Source: Pseudo-nitzschia pungens
Taxonomy: Eukaryota; Bacillariophyta; Bacillariophyceae; Bacillariales; Bacillariaceae
Reading direction: 5' to 3'
Assembly: GCA_037355855.1 (NCBI GenBank)
Contig: CM074761.1
Span: forward strand, 1,941,346-2,005,345
Length of the DNA stretch: 64,000 nucleotides
The notes beneath the pieces were generated by a model. That model made no database searches, was not told where the DNA came from, and was given only the letters and a program-made list of their open reading frames with translations. The position numbers and the translations under genes were made by a program. This document shows, one piece after another, positions 1 to 9,899 of the stretch. The first letter of the stretch is position 1, and every line of letters starts with the position of its first letter.

Positions 1-401
1 GGATCGGCGCACAAATCAGCCAAAGTAAATTAGAAATTCTGGTGCAGGAGTTAGAAGAAGAGGTCGTTCACTGGAAATCAGCAAATGCAGACCTACAACA
101 CGAAATCGAACAGTTGAAAGCCAGCGGAAACCTGCAAGAAGACAGCTTTCATAGCAACGCGGAAAGTTTCGATGACGATTGCTCAACCGGATCTTCGAAT
201 AGCTTTATTTCCGAATTGAACGATATGAACGATTCGCAGCATTCTTTTTCTAGTAGTCGGAGTGCCCAATCAAATCAGACTAAGGCTTCAAAAGCAGTAC
301 GACGCATGAGTACTCTTTGGTCGAAAATGACAGGTACGGGAGAAGCACCGAAGCCAAATCAACCCAATCCCTACGCTACTGGAATTCTAAACGATGATTG
401 A
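1..401 (+). CDS. 3' end of a coiled-coil protein gene (partial)
   Basis: The reading frame is open from base 3 to a TGA at 399-401 and has no ATG before the window edge, so this is the C-terminal part of a longer protein. The visible 130 or so residues begin with a charged heptad-like segment (LEILVQELEEEVVHWKS) that looks like the end of a coiled coil. A Ser/Asn/Asp-rich tail follows, then a short basic patch (KAVRRMSTLWSKM) and a Pro/Asn-rich end. I recognise no catalytic domain. The family cannot be named from this fragment; a cytoskeletal, motor or golgin-like protein is possible. Confidence 0.6.
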   Translation, partial: IGAQISQSKLEILVQELEEEVVHWKSANADLQHEIEQLKASGNLQEDSFHSNAESFDDDCSTGSSNSFISELNDMNDSQHSFSSSRSAQSNQTKASKAVRRMSTLWSKMTGTGEAPKPNQPNPYATGILNDD

Positions 402-1268
402 CTTTGACAAGAACAGTGGTTCGATTTTGTAGAACTGCACTTGACGTTCCAAATGTACAGATTCCGCCCCGAATCCTAGCTGGTTCTATCCACTACGATG
501 ATCATCGTTTGGTGGTCTTCATTGAATCTCTTCGGCGTCGCATATTGACAAGCTATGGAAACCTCTGATTATTCATTCGTATCAATGCATATAAAATGCG
601 CGATATGCATGAGAGTGAAGTCAACTTGTTCGATGGAATTGTGAAAAAGAAATAATGTTATAACAATAGTACGTATCGATAACCAGTCCCTGTATATCGA
701 TGATTGTCTCAAGGGCCCTGGAAAACCTTTCTTTTTAGTCTATCGGTATGCTTTGGCACGCCTAAGATCAAGAAAGCTTTTTTGGTGAAAACCTTCTACA
801 CATTACTGCAACATGCACAGCATTAATAATAATAATACTAATAGTCATACTACGTGTAAGTAGTAATAATAATGCAGGCAAGAAGTGCAAGCTCGCATTT
901 GTCGCGAAGAATACGGTAAACCTTACCTTACTTGTCTTCAAAATATAAGACACCTTCCTTTCTGGAATTCTCTTTTGTGTTCATTTTTCGTTTCGGAAGG
1001 GTTGTTTTTGTTGTTGAGCGGCAAGGGTAAGGTTAAGATTTTATGCAGCATCCAGCTCGAACGTCTTTTCTGTCATAAAATTGGCACTTTCAGTGAAATT
1101 TGGCGAATACGTATTTCTATTTTAATTTTAATTTCGTCTTTCATCTTTGTCTTGAACCGATCCCTGACAAACCAAAATTGAATCGATTGCACGGGAGCAG
1201 ACCTAAAGTTCGAATTTACTCAACAGCGAACATGGACAAAAGCAAAGTTAGATCAATAAGAATGATTA
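402..1268. other. Intergenic, no gene seen
   Basis: This is AT-rich sequence with only shadow ORFs. A 17-codon upstream ORF starts with ATG at 1232 and ends at 1285, overlapping the start of the next gene in another frame. Confidence 0.5.
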
Positions 1269-3383
1269 ATGATGAAATCGGATGAAACAAAGCGGCAAAG
1301 AAGGAGGAAGCGCAACCATGGCCGAAAGCCGTCAGAGAGAACGACTGACACCCAAGAATCTCGACAGCCCCGAGTGACTGCTGCGGACAGTGCGAGCCAC
1401 AATATTGGGCCTTCGGACGAGAAAAACGTAGGGGGCATTCCTGCAACAGGCATTGAGTTACGTTCAAATGATGAAGAAACGGGCAATCAGGAGGTGCGTC
1501 GGTCACTTCCAAAGAATCTTGCGAATGAAATCAAACAGAGCTTTATCGTTCGAAGAACAAAGAAGCTGAGAGAAAGAAGGAATCTAATCGCTCAAGTCAG
1601 GGAACGAAGGGAATTGAAACAAAAGCTGCGACAAATTGCTTCACAACCTCATGATCAGGTGGAGACCAAACCTAACGGAACCTTCGGAACCAACGAGGAC
1701 GTGAATGATTACAATGCATTGACTACACAGAGAACGATTCACCAAGAAATCAACAATTCCTCCCCAGAAACAAACGTAGATGAGAACATAGATGAGATGA
1801 ATGGGAAACAGCAAAGGCGGATAGTGAGCACGTCAGATTTGATTCAGTCAGTTACCATTCCTCCCTCCCCCAAAACGAATTTAGAGGAAATAAGTAGACG
1901 GCAACGAAAGCTGGGAGAAAGCACGTCCAATTGTGATATGAGAGATAACCCAAACGATTATTTTTCTGTCTACAAGATAGACTGTACTCGACTCAAAGCG
2001 GAAAAGAAGTCTCTTAAGGCAAAGTTGGTTGCAAGAGGAGCGCAAACTTCGTTGCTCCGTCAGCAAGTGAATGATCTTACGTCCGAAACCCAACATCTGC
2101 GGAAGCAACTTAGTGAATACCAAGTGAAGTCGAACAAATTGTGCGAGATTCACAGCAAGGAAAGAGTAAAATTTGATAACTCTACTGAACTCATTGCCCA
2201 AGCAAAAATTGGATTGACAAAGGCTCTTAACGATGCTAGCAATCTGGAAGCTAAAATCGATGATTTGGATACAATTGTGGACGACAGAGAAAGGCGTATA
2301 GACGATCTATACGAAACAATTGAACAACAAACGCAGAAGATTGGTGAAATCAACAAGAAACTGAAGGACAAAGACAAATTACTACGGCTCACCGAAAATG
2401 AAAAACGCATGTTGGAAGATGAAGTGGAAGTTTTAATGGGTTCTAAAGATGAAAGAGAAACGGGTGAAACATTACGGAGATTAGAACGAGCTAGGGCGAA
2501 ATGGTTGCAAGACCAGGAAGCAAAGATCGAAGCCGCAAGAATGCAGTTGGAAAATGAAACCGACAAACATCTCGAAAGAGAAAAAAACAGGCATCGGCAA
2601 GAACATGACGTGCTGATCGAGCATTCGAACAAAAAAAAGCAGGTGGAAGAACGACAGCAGAAAATGCAAGACTTTGTGAACCAGCAACTTGACGATATGA
2701 TGGATGTTAATCGCGAGCTCCAAACGAAGCTAACGACAGAAAGAGAGAGATTGATTTCTGAAAGGAAAGAACAGGATAATACCATTCAATCTCTGGAATT
2801 GCTCGTGATTGATCTGAGGAACCAGCTTGCCACACGGAATCGTTCCCAGAAGGAACTCAAGTTTCAAAAGGCGCTGGTGAAATCTATGAGGGAAGAACTA
2901 CGAGATGCACGAAAGCAAAAACAGTTACTGAAGGCAAAGTTGAGCGATCTTGATATCCGTTACGAGGAGTCAGTTTCGGCCCACAAGAACAAGGAAAAAC
3001 CCCTGAAGAAATCGAAGAAAAACTCCAAAAAGCCAAACGAGACGTTGCTGGCATCAAATAAAGAAATACTAGTTGATCCCAAAGCAAAACAAAAGAAGAA
3101 GAAGAAAGTACTCGACAGTCCCTTGCTATCGGACAAAAAGACCAAAAGGAAGAAAAAGAAATCCGTCGGAAAGAAATCAACGGCAAAGGCATTCAAGAAA
3201 ACTACATCAAAACAGAAAAGAAAGAAGCAATCGCAGTACATGGAAATATCGAAAACTCACAGTGAGGATTCCCCAAATTCGTTAGCCGTCTACAAGTTTG
3301 CGAATCATCGTATGAAAAAGGATGGAACGATATCGATAAACACGGAAATCCCTTCATCGATTGTTTTAACCCCGAGGCAATGA
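1269..3383 (+). CDS. Coiled-coil protein with Lys-rich C-terminus, unknown function
   Basis: This is a single-exon ORF of 704 codons with tandem ATGs at 1269 and 1272. Residues 1-60 are basic (KRQRRRKRNHGRK). Residues about 245-590 form long coiled-coil heptads rich in E, K, L and Q (for example QQVNDLTSETQHLRKQLSEY). Residues about 595-670 are an extreme Lys tract with runs such as KQKKKKK and KTKRKKKK. The composition suggests a structural protein, perhaps nuclear or centriolar; the basic stretches could be nuclear localisation signals. No enzymatic motif is visible and I do not recognise the family. A short overlapping uORF (1232-1285) precedes the start. It is continuous, with no splice site needed. 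Confidence 0.7.
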   Translation: MMKSDETKRQRRRKRNHGRKPSERTTDTQESRQPRVTAADSASHNIGPSDEKNVGGIPATGIELRSNDEETGNQEVRRSLPKNLANEIKQSFIVRRTKKLRERRNLIAQVRERRELKQKLRQIASQPHDQVETKPNGTFGTNEDVNDYNALTTQRTIHQEINNSSPETNVDENIDEMNGKQQRRIVSTSDLIQSVTIPPSPKTNLEEISRRQRKLGESTSNCDMRDNPNDYFSVYKIDCTRLKAEKKSLKAKLVARGAQTSLLRQQVNDLTSETQHLRKQLSEYQVKSNKLCEIHSKERVKFDNSTELIAQAKIGLTKALNDASNLEAKIDDLDTIVDDRERRIDDLYETIEQQTQKIGEINKKLKDKDKLLRLTENEKRMLEDEVEVLMGSKDERETGETLRRLERARAKWLQDQEAKIEAARMQLENETDKHLEREKNRHRQEHDVLIEHSNKKKQVEERQQKMQDFVNQQLDDMMDVNRELQTKLTTERERLISERKEQDNTIQSLELLVIDLRNQLATRNRSQKELKFQKALVKSMREELRDARKQKQLLKAKLSDLDIRYEESVSAHKNKEKPLKKSKKNSKKPNETLLASNKEILVDPKAKQKKKKKVLDSPLLSDKKTKRKKKKSVGKKSTAKAFKKTTSKQKRKKQSQYMEISKTHSEDSPNSLAVYKFANHRMKKDGTISINTEIPSSIVLTPRQ

Positions 3384-4887
3384 ATCCTGGGCAAATGAAG
3401 AAGGTTTTCGGTGCTGCTTTGGGGATCGCATGCCTTGAATTTTGGTACTTGAAAGTTCACACGAACAACTATTATCGGTGCGAAAACAATAGTCCACGGG
3501 GAACACAAACTACGTGTACCATAAATAAAACAAAAAACATTCCCGGAAGTGGAAGAGAATGTCAATCGTACTGTTGGGGATTAAAATAGGACATGATGCA
3601 TGTCGTTCTATCTTCTTCAGCGACTAATCAACTTTGGGAGGGGATGGAATCGCGAAGCTCAATGCAATGCGCTTATTGTTGTTGTTTCTTGTTTCTCGGC
3701 ATTTGGTAACTCAGTGTTTGACCACATTATACGAGAGATAGTGTTGTGGTAGGGAGTAGCATGGCCAACCCACCAAAACGGTCCACTACTCCAACTCGAG
3801 AAAATACCGCCTGCCTCGCCACCAGTATCAACCAGACCAAGATTCATAACAAATCTCTGGTTCAATTTTTACTACTTCCTCGGCTCTGATGAACGATGTG
3901 ACTACCATATTTGTTATGCCTTGCGCAAATCACTTGCGGGTCGAAATCGCTCTACAGCTTCTGGATGTACCAATCCTAGCGAAAAAAGACATCGACTGCA
4001 TTCGGTATGTCTCTTTCTCTCGCCATTGCTGATCGACCTGCCCCGATACGAAACCAAATGCTCCGAGCACCACCTGTTCCAATGCCACCCAACACGGCAG
4101 CGGACATTTGGCTGGGAAAATGAGAGCCCACAAAATGCATCTACCTAGACGTCCGAACTACTACTATTTTGTTTTTTGTCTTGAAATCCAGCAAGAACCG
4201 AGCATGATGGAACTAGTAGCTTGACGCCTTCGCCCCAACGAGGCTGTGTTGCTTGCTACTCTTAGTTTTCCTGCTTCATGAGCGTTTATTTTTACAGTCC
4301 TACTGGTGAGAGAAAAGTAAGGCTTATCCCTGCTGACGAGAGCAACAACACTCTATTTAAAACTCGATGTATGGTACGTGTAAGGTTTACTCATTCACCT
4401 GGAAAATGAAAAGTCCGAAAGTGCATCCGCATTTCCTCTGGCATTCATGTCGCCCGTCACGGGGCAGAGATCACCCCTAACATCTGGATTGTCAACCAGA
4501 TCCAGAGGAATGGTAAACATGGAACATGATGGTCAATGAATGACAAGCAGAAAATTCCAAATTCAACACAGACCGGTCCCACAACAACTATGTCTGTCCC
4601 TGTTTTGAGAATTGCTCCGTACGTAGCCCTTCGTTCCTCCATGTCCCGCGACGAAATCCGAGTTCATCACCAAGAGACTGCGCGGGAGCAGGCATTCGCG
4701 ATCGTGACTTCGTCGAGGCAATGTTCCGACCTGAGTTTTCCATGCTACATACAGTACGAGTAATTCCTATCAGCTGTCCCCCGGTTCTACATCCCCAACT
4801 AGGAATTCTGTAGTAAACAGTGAACATCCGACAGGCGCAAGATAATTACGGCCATCACTGTATTCCGAACTTCCCAAAACAAAATCT
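3384..4887. other. Intergenic, no supported gene
   Basis: Only short ORFs in conflicting frames occur here, none with a recognisable domain. A GTAAGGTTTAC-like word lies near 4380, and the region ends at the terminal inverted repeat of the element that follows. Confidence 0.5.
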
Positions 4888-5245
4888 GGAGCGGTCGGAA
4901 ATAGAAAAACGTGCGCACCGCGCGACAGGTTAAGTTTTTTCAAAATGATACGTATGAACTTACCGTACATACTAAGGTTACCGTACATATATCAACGTGT
5001 GATTTACGTATTAATACGTAGAACGAGATAAGTGTTAACGTTCATGAAAAAAATCTCCACGATAGGGGGAACCGGGAAACTAAAAATAGTTGTTTTTGGT
5101 TCACGTAATTAATTAATTACGTACGTAATTAATTAATTACGTACGTAATTAATATTACGTACGATTGGATTTAATTACGTACGATTGCAGTTAATTACGT
5201 ACGATTGCAGTTAATTACGTACGATTGAAGATTAATTACGTAACT
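4888..5245 (+). repeat. Left terminal inverted repeat
   Basis: The outer 215 bp align with the reverse complement of 9530-9744 with scattered small indels. The inner part is a tandem series of the 20-bp palindrome ACGTAATTAATTAATTACGT (about 5105-5150) that degrades into units containing TTAATTACGTACGATTG (to about 5245). Confidence 0.8.
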
Positions 5246-5424
5246 ATGTGGCTTAAATAGGCAAAGTAGCCAATTTAATGACGCAATAATAATTTGAATA
5301 TGCCCTTTATCAATGTAAAACATAAGCCTTTTATTAATGCCTCCAAATTGCTTCAATTTGATAACAAGGACGATGTATGCGCCTTTAAAGTGCCGCTAGC
5401 GCTAATTAAGTAGTTAAATAAGCC

Positions 5425-5610
5425 GAGTAATAAATGCTCCCCTAAGTGACGATTATAGCCTCTGCGTGTGGCGATTGAAGCCCCTTTAAATGGTGATGGA
5501 TCTATAAGTGACGCTTATAGCCACTTTCATTGGGGCTCATAGCCTCTTTCAGTGGCGCTGATAGCCCCTTTTAGTGGGACTGCCCCTCTCAGTGACGCTG
5601 ATAGCCCATC
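5425..5610 (+). repeat. Degenerate ~25-bp tandem repeat
   Basis: Successive imperfect copies of a word close to AGTGACGCTGATAGCCCCTTT run from about 5446 to 5610. Related words occur inverted on the right side (9133-9160 and 9230-9255), so they belong to the element's subterminal regions. Confidence 0.6.
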
Positions 5611-5624
5611 TTAAAAGTGTCTAC

Positions 5625-5870
5625 TGCCCCCCCCTGTATTATCGACGCGTTGCTGCTTGCTATCCCCCCTGTATTATCGACGCGTTGCTGCTTGCTGTCC
5701 CCCCCCCTGTATTATCGACGCGTTGCTGCTTGCTGTCCCCCGCTGTATTATCGACGCGTTGCTGCTTGCTGTCCCCCTTGTATTATCGACGCGTTGCTGC
5801 TTGCTGCTGCTTGCTGTCCCCCCCCTGTATTATCGACATGTTGCTTGCTGTCCCCCCTGTACTAGATTTT
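5625..5870 (+). repeat. 35-bp minisatellite, left block
   Basis: About six copies of a C-run followed by TGTATTATCGACGCGTTGC and TGCTTGCTGT. The ORFs across it in all forward frames are repeat translations, not genes. Confidence 0.85.
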
Positions 5871-6037
5871 TTTTTCTACATATATCCCTGTACAATTTGT
5901 ACTGGAAAATCGAATTTTTTGATTGGCTCATTCACTCAGCGAAGTAAGAACCCTACCTTACGGTACCTTACCAGTAAAGGCGCCATTTAAAGTGACGCTG
6001 ACAGCCCCCGAACATAAACCAGTTGGGATCTTAGTAC
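5778..6037 (+). repeat. Internal direct repeat, copy 1 (~260 bp)
   Basis: Almost identical to 8868-9129 in the same orientation, including the end of the minisatellite, the T-run with CTACATATATCCCTG, and the stretch ending CAGTTGGGATCTTAGTA. One substitution is seen (GACGCTGAC versus GACACTGAC), plus a C-run length difference. Such high identity implies recent duplication or conversion within the element. Confidence 0.8.
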
Positions 6038-6616
6038 TACGACTCCGACAACAATTGAGAATTTTCGAATTCCCCCCGAAATTACCACTAGTGAACCACC
6101 AGCGAACCACCAAGCAACCGGGTAGGAACACATACCAAAAATAAAAATTATTCTGTAGTAGAGAAATTCCTATAACCCTTTATAGTATGGTCTTTTGTTA
6201 TTGGAAATCCCTTGTTGAAGAGCTTCACTAAACTCTTCAAAATCATCTATTTTTGGTGTTCGCAAAAGTTCTTTTTCCGTGTATCTTCGAAAATGTGGCT
6301 CTATCCACAACGACAATCGAGAGCAAGATGGTATCACACTTGCTGACTATTGCCACTGTCTTGGATGGGGGGGGGGGTTGATCTTGGGTCATTGGTGGAG
6401 AGAGAGCGCAGCTGAGAAGTAGCAGGAGAGAGGAATTCAGCAGAGGGGAAATCGATCGATTCCCAATCGATCGATCGATGCGATCGAAATAACACGGCAA
6501 TCCTCGTCTTATCCTGAGACGCGACAATCTACCACAGTATTCAGTCCGATCGATTGAAAGTACTTACCTCGGAATCCCCTACACACTGAAATTTCCTCCA
6601 AATCAGCTCTGAAATC

Positions 6617-6755
6617 ATGTCCCTCTTCATCAAAAAGGCCCCTTCTGCTCTCAGCAAGAAATTTGCCTCCAAACCTGCCCCTCGCAAGCTCGTCACTGTC
6701 AAGGAACGCCGGGAACGCCTGGAAGACCTCGATACGGATTCTGATGGTCAGGTAT
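6617..6755 (+). pseudogene. Captured 5' gene fragment of unknown family
   Basis: An ATG at 6617 in a good context opens a frame with strongly C-ending codons, encoding MSLFIKKAPSALSKKFASK and then a basic/acidic stretch (VKERRERLEDLDTDSD). Near 6750 coding character switches to the opposite strand (next entry), so the piece looks truncated there. The basic, Ser/Ala-rich start would fit a mitochondrial presequence, but this is inference. The minus strand is also open here and has a GTAAGT donor near 6570, so the true coding strand is not certain. Confidence 0.4.
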
Positions 6756-7176
6756 CGGTCCACCAGCGCCTTGTTGGAAGCGCGCTCCGATTCCGACACC
6801 GGATCCCGCAGGTGAAAGGACGTGTACCCGAGTTCGACGTCGTATCGTTCCGCCCTCAGAAACTTGATCCGCTGGGAGTGGACGTAGTCCGGATTTTGTT
6901 GGCGCGCCAGACCGATCCCCACTCCAAAGTCTCTGCCTTCTGCTGGAGGTGCTCCTGTCGTTGCTGCTGGTGCAGGAGGATACGTTTTTCCACCAACCGA
7001 TCGAGCTCTGCCAGGAGATCTCGGAGCTTGTTCGGATCCTTTTCGATGTTGTTTCCCTGAACACCAAATTCCTGGTCGTAGTATTCGTCGTCCAGCGGGA
7101 TCCCGTGCAAGTCAAACAAGGCATTTTCTCGTTCCTTGACGCTCATTTGGTTCAGTCGTTGGGAGAGAGCCGACAC
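6755..7176 (-). pseudogene. Captured fragment resembling a diatom CRAL-TRIO-type N-terminus, frameshifted
   Basis: Read on the minus strand, 7176 to about 6918 encodes a segment with the motif SVKERENALFDLHGIPLD. A second frame then continues with QQNPDYVHSQRIKFLRAERYDV. The pairing of an ERE..LFDLHG motif with a later RIKFLRAERYD motif recalls the N-terminal region of many diatom SEC14/CRAL-TRIO-like proteins (family recollection, not searched). The two halves lie in different frames, shifted near 6917, and no lipid-binding domain follows, so this is a broken piece. A GTAAGT donor lies just upstream at about 7193 on this strand, suggesting that more of the original gene (7196-7330) may be included. 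Confidence 0.45.
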
Positions 7177-7272
7177 CGAAACTTACGTGGAAGCATTGTG
7201 GTTTTGGTTGTTGGAATGGTTGTTGGAATAATTCTGATGGTGTTGGTGGCGTTGTGAGGCGTAGCTGCCATC

Positions 7273-7854
7273 GTGCCGTCTCCGCTTGTTGCTATTCGAG
7301 TTGCAGTAGAAATCACGGTTTCTCAATTCGCTGACGACTTCATCGTGGCAGGTCGGCAAACAGCGGTGGCGGCGGCCACACAGCTCAGCGCAGCGTCGTT
7401 GGCAGCACCGCAGCTCATTCCGCAGCAGCAGCAGCGGCAACAGCAGCCCATTATTTCCCTGCCGCTGACGGTGCAAGACCAACCCACGATCCCACCGATC
7501 TTAAACGGCATCAATCTTGCCTATCCCGGCGTCGAAGCTCTGGGAGTGGGAATGGACCCGCCCATTTACTTGGTCCGGGATTTTTTGACGCATGCCGAGT
7601 GCGACTTTTTGATCCAAGCAGCCGACGACGTGTGGCAACCGGCTCCGGTGGTGGGGAAGGGTGCGGGCGAGATTTCTCCGAACCGGACTTCCTCCACTTG
7701 TTTCCTCGCGCGGGAAGATCTTCCGGACTACCTGAGAAAGATCTCGGCCTTGACATCCAAACCGATCGAACACTGCGAGCTGCCACAAGTCGGACGATAC
7801 TTGGAAGGAAGGAAGGAACGAAACGAATCGGTGTATATTGTCGCGTCATTGTAG
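7273..7854 (+). pseudogene. Captured, truncated prolyl 4-hydroxylase fragment
   Basis: The open frame has no ATG. After a Gln/Ala-rich lead it encodes the N-terminal half of a prolyl 4-hydroxylase (2-oxoglutarate/Fe(II) dioxygenase) domain: PPIYLVRDFLTHAECDFLI, PVVGKGAGEISPNRTSS, LAREDLPDYLRK and HCELPQVGRY (about 7555-7812). In intact enzymes the HxD...H iron ligands and the 2-oxoglutarate-binding Lys/Arg follow this point. Here the frame instead runs into a Lys/Arg/Glu stretch and stops at 7852-7854, so the fragment cannot be catalytic. It lies between the element's repeats, which supports transduplication. Confidence 0.7.
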
Positions 7855-8403
7855 ATTGTCGTGTTCTAGTATATTGTCGATTGCTTGCTGTAGTGTTTTG
7901 ATGTTACCATCAGCAAAATTATGAGCTGCTGTTTGCTGTTTGCTGGAGTGGATCGATCCACTCGTGTTTCGCATTTCCGACTTTCATGTACCGGTATGTT
8001 CGATATCCAGACTTGTAGACCTACAATAGCTAAAGAGAGGTCCAACACCTCTGAATCCCAGCAGTTCTTCTATACTTTGCGGCGCCGGTCGACTTCAATC
8101 CCACCACCCGGACGTCCAAGGTTTTCTATTGTACCTATGTTCGATATCCACCAATGGAGATGAATATAATCGAATCCCACAAGTGTTCGATACTTAGATG
8201 TGGGAGTGACATGGGAGTGACATCGACTGTCGGCGCTATTGGTATACAATCGAAAACCTATTTCGAAGCAACTGGTAGAGCAAACTGGAGCAACACTAAT
8301 TCATTATTTCTATTTTTGCAACTCTGTAAAAGCAAATCTAAACTACCACTAAGGAATACAACCAAATCGAAATCGACAATAGCGCTCAGCGCTCGACAAT
8401 CAA

Positions 8404-8514
8404 CAATCTTCTAGTGGAGACATGACAATCTACTGGTGGAGACATGACAATCTACTGGTGGAGACCTGACAATCTTCTGGTGGAGACCTGACAATCTTCT
8501 GGTGGAGACGCGAC
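8404..8514 (+). repeat. 22-bp minisatellite
   Basis: Four to five copies of TGACAATCTACTGGTGGAGAC, with CTA/CTT alternation, inside the TIR element. Confidence 0.8.
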
Positions 8515-8697
8515 AATATACAGAGGGGGGGGCTTGTCTCTCTCATGGATCAGCATCCGGATTGTCGAGTATAGCAACTCCCTCGTAAGTACCATCTTCT
8601 TCACTGTATCTGCAGTGCGCAAACTTCCAATTGAATGAACCAATTGCTGCTGCTGATTCCAGTGCTCGCTGTTCACTGTCCCCTGTTATTCGCTGCT

Positions 8698-8957
8698 TGC
8701 TGCTCCCCTGTACTGGTATACTATCGACGCGTTGCTGCTTGCTGTCGTGTCGGTATACTATCGACGCGTGGCTGCTTGCTGCTTGCTGTCCCCCCTGTAT
8801 TATCGACGCGTTGCTGCTTGCTGTCCCCCCCCTGTATTATCGACGCGTTGCTCCTGCTTGCTGTCCCCCCTGTATTATCGACGCGTTGCTGCTTGCTGCT
8901 GCTTGCTGTCCCCCCCCTGTATTATCGACATGTTGCTTGCTGTCCCCCCTGTACTAG
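8698..8957 (+). repeat. 35-bp minisatellite, right block
   Basis: Same unit as 5625-5870 (C-run, TGTATTATCGACGCGTTGC, TGCTTGCTGT) and in the same orientation. The first copies are divergent (GGTATACTATCGACGCGT). Confidence 0.85.
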
Positions 8958-9129
8958 ATTTTTTTTTCTACATATATCCCTGTACAATTTGTACTGGAAA
9001 ATCGAATTTTTTGATTGGCTCATTCACTCAGCGAAGTAAGAACCCTACCTTACGGTACCTTACCAGTAAAGGCGCCATTTAAAGTGACACTGACAGCCCC
9101 CGAACATAAACCAGTTGGGATCTTAGTAA
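8868..9129 (+). repeat. Internal direct repeat, copy 2 (~260 bp)
   Basis: Direct copy of 5778-6037. Beyond 9129 the sequence turns into inverted versions of the left subterminal words, so the right side of the element is mosaic. Confidence 0.8.
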
Positions 9130-9396
9130 GTGGCTATCAGCGGCACTTTAAATGGCGCGACTTTTTGCGCCACTTAAAAGGGGCTTACCTTACCAGTAAA
9201 GGCGCCATTTAAAGTGGCGCCGACAGCCCGTACGCTATCAGCGGCACTTTCAATGGCGCCTATACCTTAGACGTCTATAGTATCTTGGCTTAAAAAATAG
9301 CCTAAGCGCTACATCGATAAACTTAAGTAAATTTTTATTATGTTATTAGTCAGCTTATTTAATTATTATATAAGCCACTCAAGAGCTTGATTGTGA

Positions 9397-9744
9397 AATC
9401 GTGCGTAATTAAATCCAATCGTACGTAATTAAATCCAATCGTACGTAATTAAATCCAATCGTACGTAATATTAATTACGTACGTAATTAATTAATTACGT
9501 ACGTAATTAATTAATTACGTACGTAATTAATTAATTACGTAAAAAAAACCCAATTTTTAGTTTCCCGGTGCCCCCTTTTTAAATTTGAATCGTGGAGATT
9601 TTTTTTATTTATCTCATTCTACGTATTAATTCGTAGATCACACGTTGATATATGCAGTATGTACGGTAAGTTCATAATATGTATCATTTTGAAAAAACTT
9701 AACCTGTCGCGCGGTGCGCACGTTTTTCTATTTCCGACCGCTCC
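9397..9744 (-). repeat. Right terminal inverted repeat
   Basis: Reverse complement of 4888-5245. It includes three perfect ACGTAATTAATTAATTACGT palindromes (about 9477-9540) and ends in GACCGCTCC at 9744. It stops 155 bp before the start codon of the next gene. Confidence 0.8.
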
Positions 9745-9899
9745 TGAAGAAGGTAAACTATACCGTACTTGTGCCCGTGCAGTTTACCGTACGTACGCAC
9801 GTATTTCAAGTCTTCTATCTGTTGACTGTTCAGTGTTGAGTGTTCCGATGGCGAGAGGCAAAAGCGGGTGACACAATTTCGATCCGAACGAACGACAAC

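Larger units (their letters stand above)
4888..9744. mobile_element. 4.86-kb TIR element carrying host-gene fragments
   Basis: The two ends are near-identical inverted repeats of about 350 bp. The left end starts GGAGCGGTCGGAAATAG at 4888, and its reverse complement ends at 9744. No transposase-like ORF is seen between them, so the element would be non-autonomous. Its interior holds two 35-bp minisatellite blocks in the same orientation, a 22-bp minisatellite, an internal direct repeat of about 260 bp, and truncated protein-coding pieces on both strands (6617-7854), including a prolyl 4-hydroxylase domain lacking its C-terminal half. This is the structure expected of a Pack-type DNA transposon that has captured genes. 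I could not find a clear target-site duplication (left flank CAAAATCT, right flank TGAAGAAG), so the class is unassigned. Confidence 0.65.

Noticed and set aside
3380..3589. 69-codon ORF whose ATG overlaps the stop of the preceding gene (ATGA)
   Set aside because: ATGA coupling is a prokaryotic feature. No domain is seen and the ORF lies in a eukaryotic 3' UTR.
4770..4988. Minus-strand ORF across the left TIR edge as a transposase fragment
   Set aside because: Very short, partly within the inverted repeat, with no DDE or zinc-finger motif.
5574..5990. Overlapping ORFs in three forward frames encoding repeated CIIDALLLAV / YYRRVAAC peptides
   Set aside because: They are translations of the 35-bp minisatellite and recur in the second block at 8631-9082; not genes.
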